A stretch of DNA of 64,000 nt from Kibdelosporangium aridum (GTDB taxonomy: Bacteria > Actinomycetota > Actinomycetes > Mycobacteriales > Pseudonocardiaceae), in contig NZ_FWXV01000001.1 in NCBI RefSeq assembly GCF_900176515.1, positions 2,139,830 through 2,203,829 of the forward strand, given 5' to 3'. Both the position numbers and the translations under genes were made by a program. Positions 1-8,159 of this stretch are shown in pieces; position 1 is the first letter of the stretch; each line of letters opens with the position of its first letter. The notes below the pieces were generated by a model. It did no database searches and was not told the origin of the DNA. It saw only the letters and a program-made list of their open reading frames with translations.

Positions 1-1858
1 CGATACCGCCGCCGCTGGGCGCGTCCGGAATGGAGTTGCGCACGACGATCGAGTTCGCCGCGTTGGCCGACGTGAACTCGACGAACTGACCCGTGCTGTT
101 GAGCCGCACCGACTCACGGCCGGAGGACTCGGTCGCGAAGTTGGTGTGCCCGAAGGTGCGCAGCGGGTCGGTCTGCAGCAGAGTTCCTTGGTAGTTCGCG
201 GCTTCTGCCTCGTATTCGACGTAAGGCAACGCCGCGCCGCGGCCCACCACGATCGCTTTCGACAGGGAGTTGTTGTTCTCGTTCGTCTCGGTGACGACGT
301 TGGTCGCGTCAGCGGTCGCGGTGATCGTGGCGCCGCCGCTTATGGCGGTCCAGCTACCGGTGACAGGGACGTTGACGGTCGCACTGGCGGCGATGGACGA
401 CGTATTGGTGTTCAACGTCGTGCCACCAACGGTCAGGCGCGTCACCGTCGTCGCGCCGGACGCCGTGGTGCCGCGGTTGTTGACGGAGACCGTGAAGGTG
501 ACGGAGGCCCCGACCGCCGGGTTGGGCGGGTTCGACGTGATGTTGGTAATCAGCAGGTCAGGGCCGGGCGCCTGGCCGACGACCAGCTGCGTGGACGACG
601 TCAGGCTGTTGTTGCCATCATTTTGTTCAACAATTGCATTGTTTGGATCAACAACCGACGTGACCGGGTAGCTGCCCATCGCACGCCTGCCGACGTCCAC
701 GGCGACCGTGGCCGACGCACCGGCAGCAAGAGCAGGAACAGGGCCGCTACCAGCGACAACGCCGCCGAGACTGACGTTGACCGTGGTCGCTCCCGCGGCG
801 GCTGTACCGATGTTCTGCACAGTCGCACGGACCGTGATGGTGTCGGTCTCCGAGGGCGACGCCGGAGTCCAGGACAACGCCGAGACCGTCAGGTCCGGGT
901 TCGGCGCGGCCGTTCCCATCACCAGCAATTCGGCCACCTGTCCGCCAGGCGCGCCGGTGTTGGCCGTGAAACGCAGTCTCAGATCGGCCACCCGCCCGGT
1001 CACCGGAATGGTCACCGTGTTGCTGGATGACGGGTTGAAAGCGTACTGCGCCAACGCTTTCAGCGAGGAGAACGAGGTCGCCGACTGTTCCCGGCCGAGG
1101 ACTTCAATGGTCTGCGTGCGCGGTCCCCAGATCGGGTCGGGGTTGAGCTTGACGACCACCGAGCTGATGTCGGCGTTCGACCCCAGCTTGACCGTCAGGT
1201 TTCCGTCGAAACCAGCGGACTCCCAGTACGTGCCCACGTTGTTGTCGTTGGCGTTGGCCGCGACAAAGTTGTGCACATGCGAGTTGGCTTCGACCGGCTT
1301 GCCCGCTGCTATGTTGCCTTCTCCCCCGCCAGGAGGCGGTTCGCTGTCGGGCCCGTAGATCTCGAACTCCGACAGCTGTGCCGCCGGCCAGCCGGTGTTC
1401 GCGGTGACGTGCACCCGCACGTAGCGCACGGTCGTCGCAGGGAAATCAATGGTCACCGTGTTGGCTGAGGACGGCGAGAACACGTGGCCGGCCGAGGCTG
1501 ACAACGAGGTGAAGGTGGCGGCGTCGGTACCGCCCTGCACGCTGAGAGTCTGCGTGCGCGCGCCCCACGAGCCAGGCAGTTTCAGCATCACCTGGTTGAC
1601 GCTGACGCTGGTGCCGAGATCGACTTGAACCCATTGCGGGAGGGCGTTGTTCGTGCTTTCCCAGTACGTCTGAGCGTTGCCGTCATTGACGTTGCCTGCC
1701 GGGTATCCACCCTGGGTACCGCTCGTCGTGACCGTCTTGCCGATGGACAGGTTGGGGCCGTCGGCCGCCAACGCCGGACTCGACGAGATCCCTGCGGCGA
1801 GCAGACCCGCTGCGAGGATGCCGCTGACCAGCCGCAAGCGACGCTGCTTACGTTTCAT
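1..1858 (-). CDS. Secreted discoidin/CARDB multidomain protein, 3' end outside window (probable glycoside hydrolase)
   Basis: Reading leftward from ATG at 1858, 619 residues are visible without a stop. AGAGGA lies about 6 nt upstream of the start. The first ~30 residues are a signal peptide (basic start, hydrophobic core, cut near SPALA). Next come two galactose-binding-like F5/8 type C domains (about 35-170 and 180-310; each has a YWES sequence, in GNAQTYWES and VGTYWES), two CARDB adhesion-type beta-sandwiches (about 315-415 and 420-525, ending in the usual E-NDGNNS and ETNENNNS turns), then the start of a further carbohydrate-binding module (YVEYEAEAANYQ). From memory this order precedes a right-handed beta-helix glycosidase domain (GH87 alpha-1,3-glucanase type) in actinomycete proteins, but no catalytic domain is in the window. 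It would act outside the cell on polysaccharide. The domains are well supported; the enzyme activity is inference. Confidence 0.8.
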   Translation of the reverse strand, partial: MKRKQRRLRLVSGILAAGLLAAGISSSPALAADGPNLSIGKTVTTSGTQGGYPAGNVNDGNAQTYWESTNNALPQWVQVDLGTSVSVNQVMLKLPGSWGARTQTLSVQGGTDAATFTSLSASAGHVFSPSSANTVTIDFPATTVRYVRVHVTANTGWPAAQLSEFEIYGPDSEPPPGGGEGNIAAGKPVEANSHVHNFVAANANDNNVGTYWESAGFDGNLTVKLGSNADISSVVVKLNPDPIWGPRTQTIEVLGREQSATSFSSLKALAQYAFNPSSSNTVTIPVTGRVADLRLRFTANTGAPGGQVAELLVMGTAAPNPDLTVSALSWTPASPSETDTITVRATVQNIGTAAAGATTVNVSLGGVVAGSGPVPALAAGASATVAVDVGRRAMGSYPVTSVVDPNNAIVEQNDGNNSLTSSTQLVVGQAPGPDLLITNITSNPPNPAVGASVTFTVSVNNRGTTASGATTVTRLTVGGTTLNTNTSSIAASATVNVPVTGSWTAISGGATITATADATNVVTETNENNNSLSKAIVVGRGAALPYVEYEAEAANYQGTLLQTDPLRTFGHTNFATESSGRESVRLNSTGQFVEFTSANAANSIVVRNSIPDAPSGGGI

Positions 1859-1999
1859 GGTGTCCTCTGTTCTGTTGTGAGGGCAGGGAAGAACAGGCAG
1901 ACGCCGAGGACGCGTCTGCCGCAAAATTGAGCACTGTTAGCTACGTTCTTGCAGGGTCAGCTTCAAAGTTTTCAGACCCATGCGGGTTAAGTCAACGGT

Positions 2000-2644
2000 T
2001 CAGACGTGCCCGCGCAGCCGCGACCAGGCCAGCACCACGTGCACCCGGTCGGGGACGCCGAGTTTGCCCAGGATGTTCGACACGTGGACCTTCACCGTGT
2101 ACCGGCTGATGGTCAGCCGTTCCGCGATCTCGTCGTTGGCCAGCCCGGCGGCGATCAGCTCGCCGACCTGGCGTTCCCGCGGTGACAAGCCCTGGATCGC
2201 CCGCAGCAGCGCCTGATCTTCGTCCGTCGGCATCGCGGGACGGAACGCGGTGATCATCCGCGCCGTGGCCTCCGGCGCGAGCACGGCCTGACCTGCGGCA
2301 ACGATGCGAATGCCGTCCCGCAGCCGTTCGCTGGGCGCGTCCTTCAGCAAGAAGCCGCTGGCACCGGCCTGCAGGGCGGCATAGACGTAACTGTCGAGGT
2401 CATAGGTCGTGAGGATGAGGACTCGTGTGCGGCTTGAGACCCGGCGGGTCGCTTCGATCCCGTCCAGTACGGGCATCCGGATGTCCATCAGCACGACGTC
2501 CGGCGCGTGCTGATCGACCGCGGTCACGGCTTCCTGCCCGTTCGCCGCGACGCCCACAACCGACAGATCGGCCGCCGCGTCGATGATCTTGGTCAACGCT
2601 TCCCTGAGCAACTGTTCGTCATCGCAGACGACTACGCGGAGCAC
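2000..2644 (-). CDS. NarL/FixJ-family response regulator
   Basis: A 214-residue two-domain regulator. The receiver domain (1-~120) has the acidic pair DDE at 8-10, the phospho-acceptor Asp in VVLMDIRMP and the conserved Lys in LLKDA. A LuxR-type helix-turn-helix follows (LSPRERQVGELIAAGLANDEIAERL and onward, about 150-214). It overlaps the preceding histidine kinase gene by 13 bp, so the two are translationally coupled and form a cognate pair. Their position at the end of a six-gene run of envelope proteins suggests they sense or control that system. The ligand or stress is unknown. Confidence 0.93.
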   Translation of the reverse strand: MLRVVVCDDEQLLREALTKIIDAAADLSVVGVAANGQEAVTAVDQHAPDVVLMDIRMPVLDGIEATRRVSSRTRVLILTTYDLDSYVYAALQAGASGFLLKDAPSERLRDGIRIVAAGQAVLAPEATARMITAFRPAMPTDEDQALLRAIQGLSPRERQVGELIAAGLANDEIAERLTISRYTVKVHVSNILGKLGVPDRVHVVLAWSRLRGHV

Positions 2645-3759
2645 GCAACGCTCCTCACTGGCAGAACAGCACGCACCTCGAACCCGCCATCGGCAGACGG
2701 CCCCGCATGAAGCGTGCCTCCGACAAGGGAAACCCGTTCACGCATCCCGACCAAACCCAAGCCAGTCCCAGGGTTCGGCGTGATCACCCGTGGCGCGTTG
2801 ACAACCACAACAGACAGTTGATCTGCCGCGAAGGACAACGAGACAGTTGTCGCGACTGGCCCGGCGTGTTTGATCACGTTCGTCAGCGACTCCTGGATCA
2901 CCCGATAGGCGGCGTGTTCGATGCTGGCGTCCAGTAACCCGGCCTTTCCTTGCTGTATCAAGGTGATCTCCAGCGGAGTCGACGAGATCAGCTCGTCGAT
3001 CTGAGCGAGGCCGGGCGGCACGATCAAGGGGTCGTGATCGGTGGCGGACGCGTTGGCGCGCAACACGCCGAGCAAGCGCCGCAACTCCGCGAGGGAGTTG
3101 CGGCCGGTCCGCGCGACCCTGTCCAGGGTCTCTCGCGCCTCGTCGGGTGATCCGGTCTCCGCAGCCGCGGTGGCGTCGAGGACCATCGCGGTCACCGAGT
3201 GGTTCAGGATGTCGTGCAATTCCCTTGCCAGCAGGGCTCTTTCACGTTCGACGACCTGTGTCCGCTCGGCTTCGAGCTCGCGGATCCTGGAGCGCTGGCG
3301 TGCGCCGAGCCGTCCGTTCGACCAGAACCCCACGAACATCACCGCGACCGAGACGATGCCGACCACGGCGAACCCCGGCTGCGAACCACCCACGATGCTC
3401 ACGAACATCCCGATGGCCAGCAACGTCAGGCCGATGGCGAGCCCGATTCGTTGCTGCACCGGCTTTCCCCACGTGCCCAGTGCGAACGTCGCCGCGAGGA
3501 CTCCGACGAAGATCTCATTGTCCAGCACGACCAGCACGGTTTCCAGGGCCATCACCATCAGCAGGACCGTCAGCGGCAACCGGCGGCACCACACGAGCGT
3601 GAACGTCTGCGCCGTCGCCACCCCGAGCATGATCCCGGTGTGCGGCTCCACCGGATCGTCCAGTATGGACAGCCAGGCGACCATCAGCGGCAGCAGCGCG
3701 ATGAGTCCGTCGCTCAGTCGCTCCAGGCCAGCACGGCCTGCTTGCGCACCCGCCACCAC
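2632..3759 (-). CDS. Sensor histidine kinase (HisKA_3 / NarX-like)
   Basis: Membrane sensor kinase of about 375 residues: an N-terminal block of hydrophobic helices, then the dimerisation/phosphotransfer helix with the acceptor His in ELHDILNHSV. The HATPase domain has an N-box (ESLTNVIKHA) and a G-box (GTGLGLVGMRERV). The start is uncertain. The frame stays open far upstream, but that part only shadows the previous gene. A GTG at 3759 (or the adjacent one at 3756) keeps the first transmembrane helix and overlaps the upstream gene by about 45 bp. An ATG near 3684 would delete that helix. It phosphorylates the regulator encoded directly downstream. There is no large extracellular sensor loop, so the signal is probably sensed in the membrane or through the neighbouring envelope proteins. 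Confidence 0.88.
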   Translation of the reverse strand: MVAGAQAGRAGLERLSDGLIALLPLMVAWLSILDDPVEPHTGIMLGVATAQTFTLVWCRRLPLTVLLMVMALETVLVVLDNEIFVGVLAATFALGTWGKPVQQRIGLAIGLTLLAIGMFVSIVGGSQPGFAVVGIVSVAVMFVGFWSNGRLGARQRSRIRELEAERTQVVERERALLARELHDILNHSVTAMVLDATAAAETGSPDEARETLDRVARTGRNSLAELRRLLGVLRANASATDHDPLIVPPGLAQIDELISSTPLEITLIQQGKAGLLDASIEHAAYRVIQESLTNVIKHAGPVATTVSLSFAADQLSVVVVNAPRVITPNPGTGLGLVGMRERVSLVGGTLHAGPSADGGFEVRAVLPVRSVACSA

Positions 3760-4265
3760 TTGCGGCCAAGCAACAGCAACGCGATCGTCCACGGGATCAT
3801 GCCGACCGTCCAGCTCAGCGCCGCCGGTGGGCCCGGCGTCGGCCCCGCCAGGACCGGCAGCGTCCCTGTCCCGACCCCGGGCACGGTGAATTCGAAGCGC
3901 CACATGCCCTCCTCGGGTAATGCCACGACATCCAGCCCCCACGCGTGGCGCGCCTGCGGATGCCGCTGCAACTTCATGTCGGCCTCGCCGTCGAGACCCA
4001 CGATGCCCAGAGCCTTCGGTTCCCCGGACGGCGCGATCGCCCGCACGGTGCCGGTGCGCCCTTCGATTCCCCCAGCGGGCTCGAACGTGAAGTCTAGCGA
4101 TCGCCCGGCTCTGATGGGCCAGTCCGAGAAAGACGCGGTCAACGTGCTGTTGCCCAACGGGATCCGCTCGCTGTGCACGATCGTCAACGGCTCTACCTGC
4201 GCCGACGCGACCGGTGCCGACAAGATCAACAGAGCGGCCACACTGAGCGCGATTCGTAGCCTCAT
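3714..4265 (-). CDS. Exported protein with C-terminal membrane anchor (YtkA/FixH-like beta-sandwich suspected)
   Basis: About 183 residues. ATG at 4265 forms an ATGA overlap with the stop of the gene before it, so the in-frame start 16 codons further up is unlikely. The protein has a signal peptide (MRLRIALSVAALLILSAPVA), a mature domain rich in beta-type sequence ending in EEGMWRFEFTVPGVG, then one transmembrane helix (SWTVGMIPWTIALLLLG) and a short basic cytoplasmic tail. The closing motif (GxWxFxFxV) resembles that of YtkA/FixH-like exported domains, which occur beside copper and cytochrome-oxidase assembly genes. It sits between a polytopic membrane protein and the histidine kinase and could be the extracellular half of the sensor. 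Family assignment is tentative. Confidence 0.7.
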   Translation of the reverse strand: MRLRIALSVAALLILSAPVASAQVEPLTIVHSERIPLGNSTLTASFSDWPIRAGRSLDFTFEPAGGIEGRTGTVRAIAPSGEPKALGIVGLDGEADMKLQRHPQARHAWGLDVVALPEEGMWRFEFTVPGVGTGTLPVLAGPTPGPPAALSWTVGMIPWTIALLLLGRKWWRVRKQAVLAWSD

Positions 4266-5269
4266 ACCGCCACCGCCTGCCGAGGGCTCAGCCGACGCAG
4301 CAGCGCCGCGCACTGCCAGCCGAACCGGCCGCCGAGGGCTCCGAACGCGGTGACGACCACGATGTTCAGCAGGGCGTTGCCCGGGAAGTCATCGAGAAAG
4401 CTCATGGTCACCGCGGCTATCAACCCGGCGGCAGCACCCAACCACGTCATGGCGACCTGCGGCGCGATCTCACGTTGTTTGGCGATCCGGACGGCACCCG
4501 CGCCGAGCAGGGCAAGGATCGGGAAGATCAGCGGCATCGCCAGAGCGACCATCGGTACGCCCAGTGCGTTGTCACGGATCGGCTGGTCGATTCCGTCGGC
4601 GTACAGCTGGGTCGCCCACGGCGGGAACAGGAACGAGGCAGCGTGCAACGCCGCATACGCCAGGCCCAGCGCTGCCATCCACCAGGCGCTGCGCGTCACA
4701 CCGGCCATGACCGACAACGTCCATGCCGCGATCGCGGCACCGGTGATCGCGGACAACTTGATGCCGAACACCGAACCGTCGAGCAGGATCGAGCTCGCGG
4801 CGACGCCGCCCGCACCCGCCAACGCCAGCCCCCACAGACCTGACCGGGTCTCCCGCAACGCCGCGAACGCCATGATCGTCCCGATTGCCTGGATCTGCAT
4901 GGCGAACTGCAGGCTCAGGTGCGACGGGGTGCTCTCCAGCAGGTCGAAGCCGAAGATCGTGTGCCACCACAGGTCAACCGCGCCGTACACCAGATGCCCG
5001 GCCGCGCCGAGACCAGCGACCAGGAACGGGGCCGGAGCCCGCAGCCCCAGCACCTTGACTCCGGGGTCCCGCTGGCTGCGCAGCACGACCACCAGGCTGG
5101 TCAGGCCGATCAGCGAGGTCCCGAAATAGAACATCAGGTGTGGTGCGGTGAAGAACGTGTCCGGGCCGACGTCGACGTGCCACTGCCCGTCCCACGCGAC
5201 CCCCAGCCACAACGAACAGAAACCGGTCAGCAGCAACCACGCGCCGACCACTTGCCGCCTAGGTACCAT
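4262..5269 (-). CDS. Polytopic membrane protein with conserved-looking Trp-His motifs, function unknown
   Basis: 335 residues with about eight hydrophobic helices. I place the start at ATG 5269 because AGGAG sits 6 nt upstream; the TTG two codons earlier has no spacing. Intramembrane or loop histidines are striking: WDGQWH, TAPHLMFYFG, DLWWH and TPSHLSL, all in the first half. This arrangement is typical of heme- or metal-handling membrane proteins, but I do not recognise the family. It lies between two genes for small exported beta-domain proteins, with a 9-nt gap on one side and an ATGA overlap on the other, so it is probably the membrane core of the complex encoded by this operon. Confidence 0.7.
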   Translation of the reverse strand: MVPRRQVVGAWLLLTGFCSLWLGVAWDGQWHVDVGPDTFFTAPHLMFYFGTSLIGLTSLVVVLRSQRDPGVKVLGLRAPAPFLVAGLGAAGHLVYGAVDLWWHTIFGFDLLESTPSHLSLQFAMQIQAIGTIMAFAALRETRSGLWGLALAGAGGVAASSILLDGSVFGIKLSAITGAAIAAWTLSVMAGVTRSAWWMAALGLAYAALHAASFLFPPWATQLYADGIDQPIRDNALGVPMVALAMPLIFPILALLGAGAVRIAKQREIAPQVAMTWLGAAAGLIAAVTMSFLDDFPGNALLNIVVVTAFGALGGRFGWQCAALLRRLSPRQAVAV

Positions 5270-5278
5270 CTCCAACTC

Positions 5279-5635
5279 CTATTTCACGGTGATTTCGAAG
5301 GTCACGACCCGGACGTCGGCTCGCACACTCAGCTCCCACAAGCCCGGCATCGAGAACAGCTCGCCTGTCGCCTTGAAGAGGCCGGGTTTCTCCCGCACAG
5401 CGGTGATTTCCCCAGTCAGGTGCCCCATGCGCGGCATCGTCGCGAACACGGACACAGCGGCCACTCCTGGCGGCGTTTCCACCTGCGCCACAACCGTTCC
5501 AGTAGTGGTCTTGTCCAGCTGCACGGTCACGTCCGAGCTGGTGAGCCTGACCGGTTCGGCACTCGGCAGAACAGTGAGCAGCAGAAGGGCGATCGCGACC
5601 ACACCCGCGGCCGCCAGAACGAGCGGGCGCTTCAT
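5279..5635 (-). CDS. Small membrane-anchored YtkA/FixH-like exported protein
   Basis: 118 residues from ATG at 5635, which overlaps the stop of the upstream gene as ATGA. An N-terminal hydrophobic anchor (LVLAAAGVVAIALLLLTVLP) is followed by a single beta-sandwich domain with the YtkA-like pattern: VTVQLDKTTTGTVVAQV, then MPRMGHLTGEI, then a closing GLWELSVRADVRVVTFEI. The Met-x-x-Met-Gly-His stretch (MPRMGH) is the kind of Met/His site seen in periplasmic copper chaperones of this fold. It is the second gene of the six-gene operon. The fold assignment is reasonable; metal binding is inferred. Confidence 0.75.
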   Translation of the reverse strand: MKRPLVLAAAGVVAIALLLLTVLPSAEPVRLTSSDVTVQLDKTTTGTVVAQVETPPGVAAVSVFATMPRMGHLTGEITAVREKPGLFKATGELFSMPGLWELSVRADVRVVTFEITVK

Positions 5636-6858
5636 GAGAAAACCTCGACCACGTGCGGGACCGTCACGATCTTGAAGTCCTGCACGTACTGCACCCACGC
5701 GAAGTACTTGCCAGGCTTGGGAAAGCTCATTGTGAAGCGCAGCTTCGGACCATGCTGCGCGACCGTTCCGTCCGATGTGGACATCGGGCTCTGTTCGTGC
5801 ACGTGACCGAAGAAGGTCCCGGCGTGGTCACGGGTGATCATGTGACCGGCCATGCCCAGCCACGGCTGCAGCCCGGTTGTGCCGGTGTCGACCTCGACGG
5901 TGACTGGACGGCCTGCCGGAAACCTCCAGGAAGCGGCTCGCGGGGACGCCTCGTGCGCAGGGCCGCCGACGTCGAAGGCCCCCGAGATCAACTGGCCGCC
6001 TGCGTCCAGCCGTTCAAGATCGAGGTACGCCAGGTACCGTCCCGGCCGTGCGGCGATGAGCCGGGTCTCCAGCCGGCCTCCGGCTGGCCTTATTGGATGG
6101 ACATGGGTGAAGAACTCGCCATCCTCGCTGGTGATCACCAGGTGCGCGAGTGCGTCGTGGTGCACGGCGAGGTCGTTCACCGGCAGCCCTGTCGATCCGT
6201 CGACGAGCTCGAACCGGACTGTGACCTCGTCCCCCGCGCGTGGCTGGGCCGGAGTCACCGACAGAAAGCCCTGCGCGTTGGGACGGCCAGAATCACGCAC
6301 TTCGGAGCCAAGCTGAGGCGAGACCACGGCAACGGTCGCCGCGACGACCATCGCGACTACACCGATACCGCCGAGGGACAAAGCGGTCCATCGGCGGGCC
6401 AGCGCGCCAGCGACGAGCGCCGCCGCGAGCAACACACCCGTCGCACCAAAACCGCCGTACACCACCAGTTCCCAGGTGGCGGACTGCGCAACGCGGACAT
6501 CGAAAGGCAACGCTGAGACCTCGCCGGAGGCCTTGAGCAGCAGCTCATGCGGGCCGCCGTTCTGCACCTGCAGGACAACGGGATACGTGCCGGGCCGGTC
6601 GCGGTGGAGCCGGACCGTCCCGGCACTCCCGGCTACGGCAAGGTCGATCGTGAGATCACGAACCGGCTGGTAGGCAATGAGATCCACGTGCAGCGGACCG
6701 GGCACCTCCGGTGTCCGCCTGAGTACGACCGTCAGCTCGGTGCCCGAGATCGTCTGTGCCACACGCAGACCCGCGTCGGCACTGACCACATGTGCCGACG
6801 CGGGTACCGCGACCACAATCAGCGCTACCGAAACGCCCAGCACCAAACGAATGAACAC
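5632..6858 (-). CDS. Envelope protein with CopC-like N-terminal His and two His-rich extracellular domains
   Basis: 408 residues from GTG at 6858. The signal peptide ends in VPASA and the predicted mature chain would begin His-Val-Val, the first-residue histidine used as a copper ligand in CopC-type proteins. A beta-domain follows (~25-130), then two transmembrane helices (~133-155 and 163-185). Two related extracellular domains come next: one with HHDALAHLVI and FFTHVHPIRP, the other with GMAGHMITRDH and FFGHVHEQSP, each ending in a GKY/GRY-type strand. These HxH/GH pairs recur in exported actinobacterial proteins near copper genes (from memory). It is the first gene of a six-gene operon ending in a two-component system. 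Role in metal binding or delivery is inferred. Confidence 0.72.
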   Translation of the reverse strand: MFIRLVLGVSVALIVVAVPASAHVVSADAGLRVAQTISGTELTVVLRRTPEVPGPLHVDLIAYQPVRDLTIDLAVAGSAGTVRLHRDRPGTYPVVLQVQNGGPHELLLKASGEVSALPFDVRVAQSATWELVVYGGFGATGVLLAAALVAGALARRWTALSLGGIGVVAMVVAATVAVVSPQLGSEVRDSGRPNAQGFLSVTPAQPRAGDEVTVRFELVDGSTGLPVNDLAVHHDALAHLVITSEDGEFFTHVHPIRPAGGRLETRLIAARPGRYLAYLDLERLDAGGQLISGAFDVGGPAHEASPRAASWRFPAGRPVTVEVDTGTTGLQPWLGMAGHMITRDHAGTFFGHVHEQSPMSTSDGTVAQHGPKLRFTMSFPKPGKYFAWVQYVQDFKIVTVPHVVEVFS

Positions 6859-6929
6859 GATTCCGAGACTAGGAACGCGTCACCGAACGCACATACGGCC
6901 CGAGTAGCGACTTGACTAGTGCTCGAGAA

Positions 6930-7502
6930 CTACTGCTTCCGGTCGTACCACGTCACATAGGCGCCGTTGTCGCACAACACGTTCTCGGTCGGCGTGAACT
7001 GCGTCGGCTGGAACTCCCCGGTGATGAGGGGAATGCCGGCTCCGGCGAGCACCGGATACCGCTTGATGATCAATTGGTCGATCTCGGAGAGCAACGAACC
7101 GGCCAGCTTCGCGGCACCGGCAAGCCAGATGTCCTTGCCCTCGCGCTGTTTCAACTCCCGCACGAGCGCGAACGGGTCACGCACGAGCGTCACAGCGGGA
7201 TCATCGATCTTCTCCAGCGAAGTCGACACGACATACTGCTCCAGGTTGGCCCACGGGCTGGTCATCCCGTCAGCCAAGCCGGGCAGGTATGTCCCCAACC
7301 CCATGATCACGGTGTCGAAGTTCTTGTTCGGCACGTCCGCGACCCCGACCATTTCGCGGAAGCGAGTCGGTATCGTGTCCGGGAACCGCTCGGTCATCCA
7401 CGCCGTATAGGCGTCCGTGGTGGGATAGAAGTCGTACTCCCCACCGGGCCCCGCGATGTATCCGTCCAATGAGACGGCCATGTAGTAGACGAGCTTTCGC
7501 AT
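6930..7502 (-). CDS. Dihydrofolate reductase-family protein (RibD C-terminal domain), copy 2
   Basis: 190 residues from ATG at 7502. The frame stays open upstream, but that part only shadows the neighbouring paralogue. It opens MRKLVYYMAVSLDGYIAGPG, the usual start of RibD_C/DHFR-like stand-alone proteins, and has the cofactor-side IWLAGAAKLAGSLL segment and a C-terminal YVTWYDRK. It is about 60 percent identical by eye to the gene immediately upstream, so it arose by tandem duplication. Such proteins are NADPH-dependent reductases of unknown substrate; some are repressor-controlled detoxification genes. It lies 8 bp behind copy 1 and is probably cotranscribed from the promoter facing the TetR gene. 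Confidence 0.88.
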   Translation of the reverse strand: MRKLVYYMAVSLDGYIAGPGGEYDFYPTTDAYTAWMTERFPDTIPTRFREMVGVADVPNKNFDTVIMGLGTYLPGLADGMTSPWANLEQYVVSTSLEKIDDPAVTLVRDPFALVRELKQREGKDIWLAGAAKLAGSLLSEIDQLIIKRYPVLAGAGIPLITGEFQPTQFTPTENVLCDNGAYVTWYDRKQ

Positions 7503-7510
7503 GGGCTCCC

Positions 7511-8080
7511 TCACTTCCGGTCGAACCAGGTCACGTACACGCCGTTTTCGAACGAGACCTGCCTGGTCGGCGTGAACTGCGTCGGCTGGAACTCGCCGTT
7601 GACCGCGAGCACGCCCTTGCCCGCTATCACCGGGTAGCTCTTGATCACCAGCTGGTCGATCTCCGGCAGCACCGAACCCGCCAGCTTGCCGCCACCCGCG
7701 AACCAGACGTCCAGTCCTTCGCCTTGCTTGAGCTCCCGCACCAGCGACAACGGGTCCCGCACCAGCGTCACGGCAGGGTCGTCGATCTTCTCCAACGACG
7801 TCGACACCACGTACTGCTTCACATGGCCGTACGGGTTGGTGACGCCGATGTCCAAGGCAGGTTGGTACGTGCCGAGTCCCATCACCATCGTGTCGAACGC
7901 CTTGTTCGGCGCGTCGTCGAAGCCGAAGTGCTTGCGGACATGGGTGGGCAGCGTCTCCGGGTAGTTCTCGGACATCCAGGTCATGAATTCGTCCGACACC
8001 GGGTAGAAGTCGATCTCCCCGCCCGGCCCTGCGATGTAGCCGTCGAGCGAGATGCCCACGTAGTAGACGAGCTTTCGCAT
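7511..8080 (-). CDS. Dihydrofolate reductase-family protein (RibD C-terminal domain), copy 1
   Basis: 189 residues from ATG at 8080, with AGGGGG immediately upstream. It opens MRKLVYYVGISLDGYIAGPG and has VWFAGGGKLAGSVLPEIDQL and a C-terminal YVTWFDRK, the same plan as the paralogue downstream. An in-frame start 14 codons upstream lies within the TetR operator region and is unlikely. It is the first gene of a two-gene unit divergent from a TetR regulator, sharing an 80-bp control region with duplicated operators. This suggests induction by whatever ligand that regulator senses. Substrate unknown. Confidence 0.9.
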   Translation of the reverse strand: MRKLVYYVGISLDGYIAGPGGEIDFYPVSDEFMTWMSENYPETLPTHVRKHFGFDDAPNKAFDTMVMGLGTYQPALDIGVTNPYGHVKQYVVSTSLEKIDDPAVTLVRDPLSLVRELKQGEGLDVWFAGGGKLAGSVLPEIDQLVIKSYPVIAGKGVLAVNGEFQPTQFTPTRQVSFENGVYVTWFDRK

Positions 8081-8094
8081 AACGCCCCCTCTGG

Positions 8095-8142
8095 AGTACT
8101 CTGACTGAAGTGGTTTGACCATAGTACTTCACTTGAAGTGGT
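8095..8142. promoter_or_regulatory. Duplicated TetR-type operator in the divergent control region
   Basis: Two 20-bp copies starting AGTACT and ending TGAAGTGGT lie 28 bp apart (8095-8114 and 8123-8142), differing only in the middle five bases. The second contains a perfect ACTTCA-CT-TGAAGT inverted repeat (8126-8139). Their position between the two start codons fits autoregulation plus control of the reductase pair. Confidence 0.6.
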
Positions 8143-8159
8143 GTCAACAGGAGGTTGAG

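Noticed and set aside
270..1358. Open rightward frames across the first 1.4 kb
   Set aside because: They lie antisense to a leftward gene with clear signal peptide, discoidin and CARDB domains, and have no domain pattern or ribosome sites.
3760..3942. N-terminal extension of the histidine kinase
   Set aside because: The extra ~60 residues are Gly/Arg/Asp-rich and entirely within the preceding gene in another frame; a GTG near 3756-3759 restores the expected first helix.
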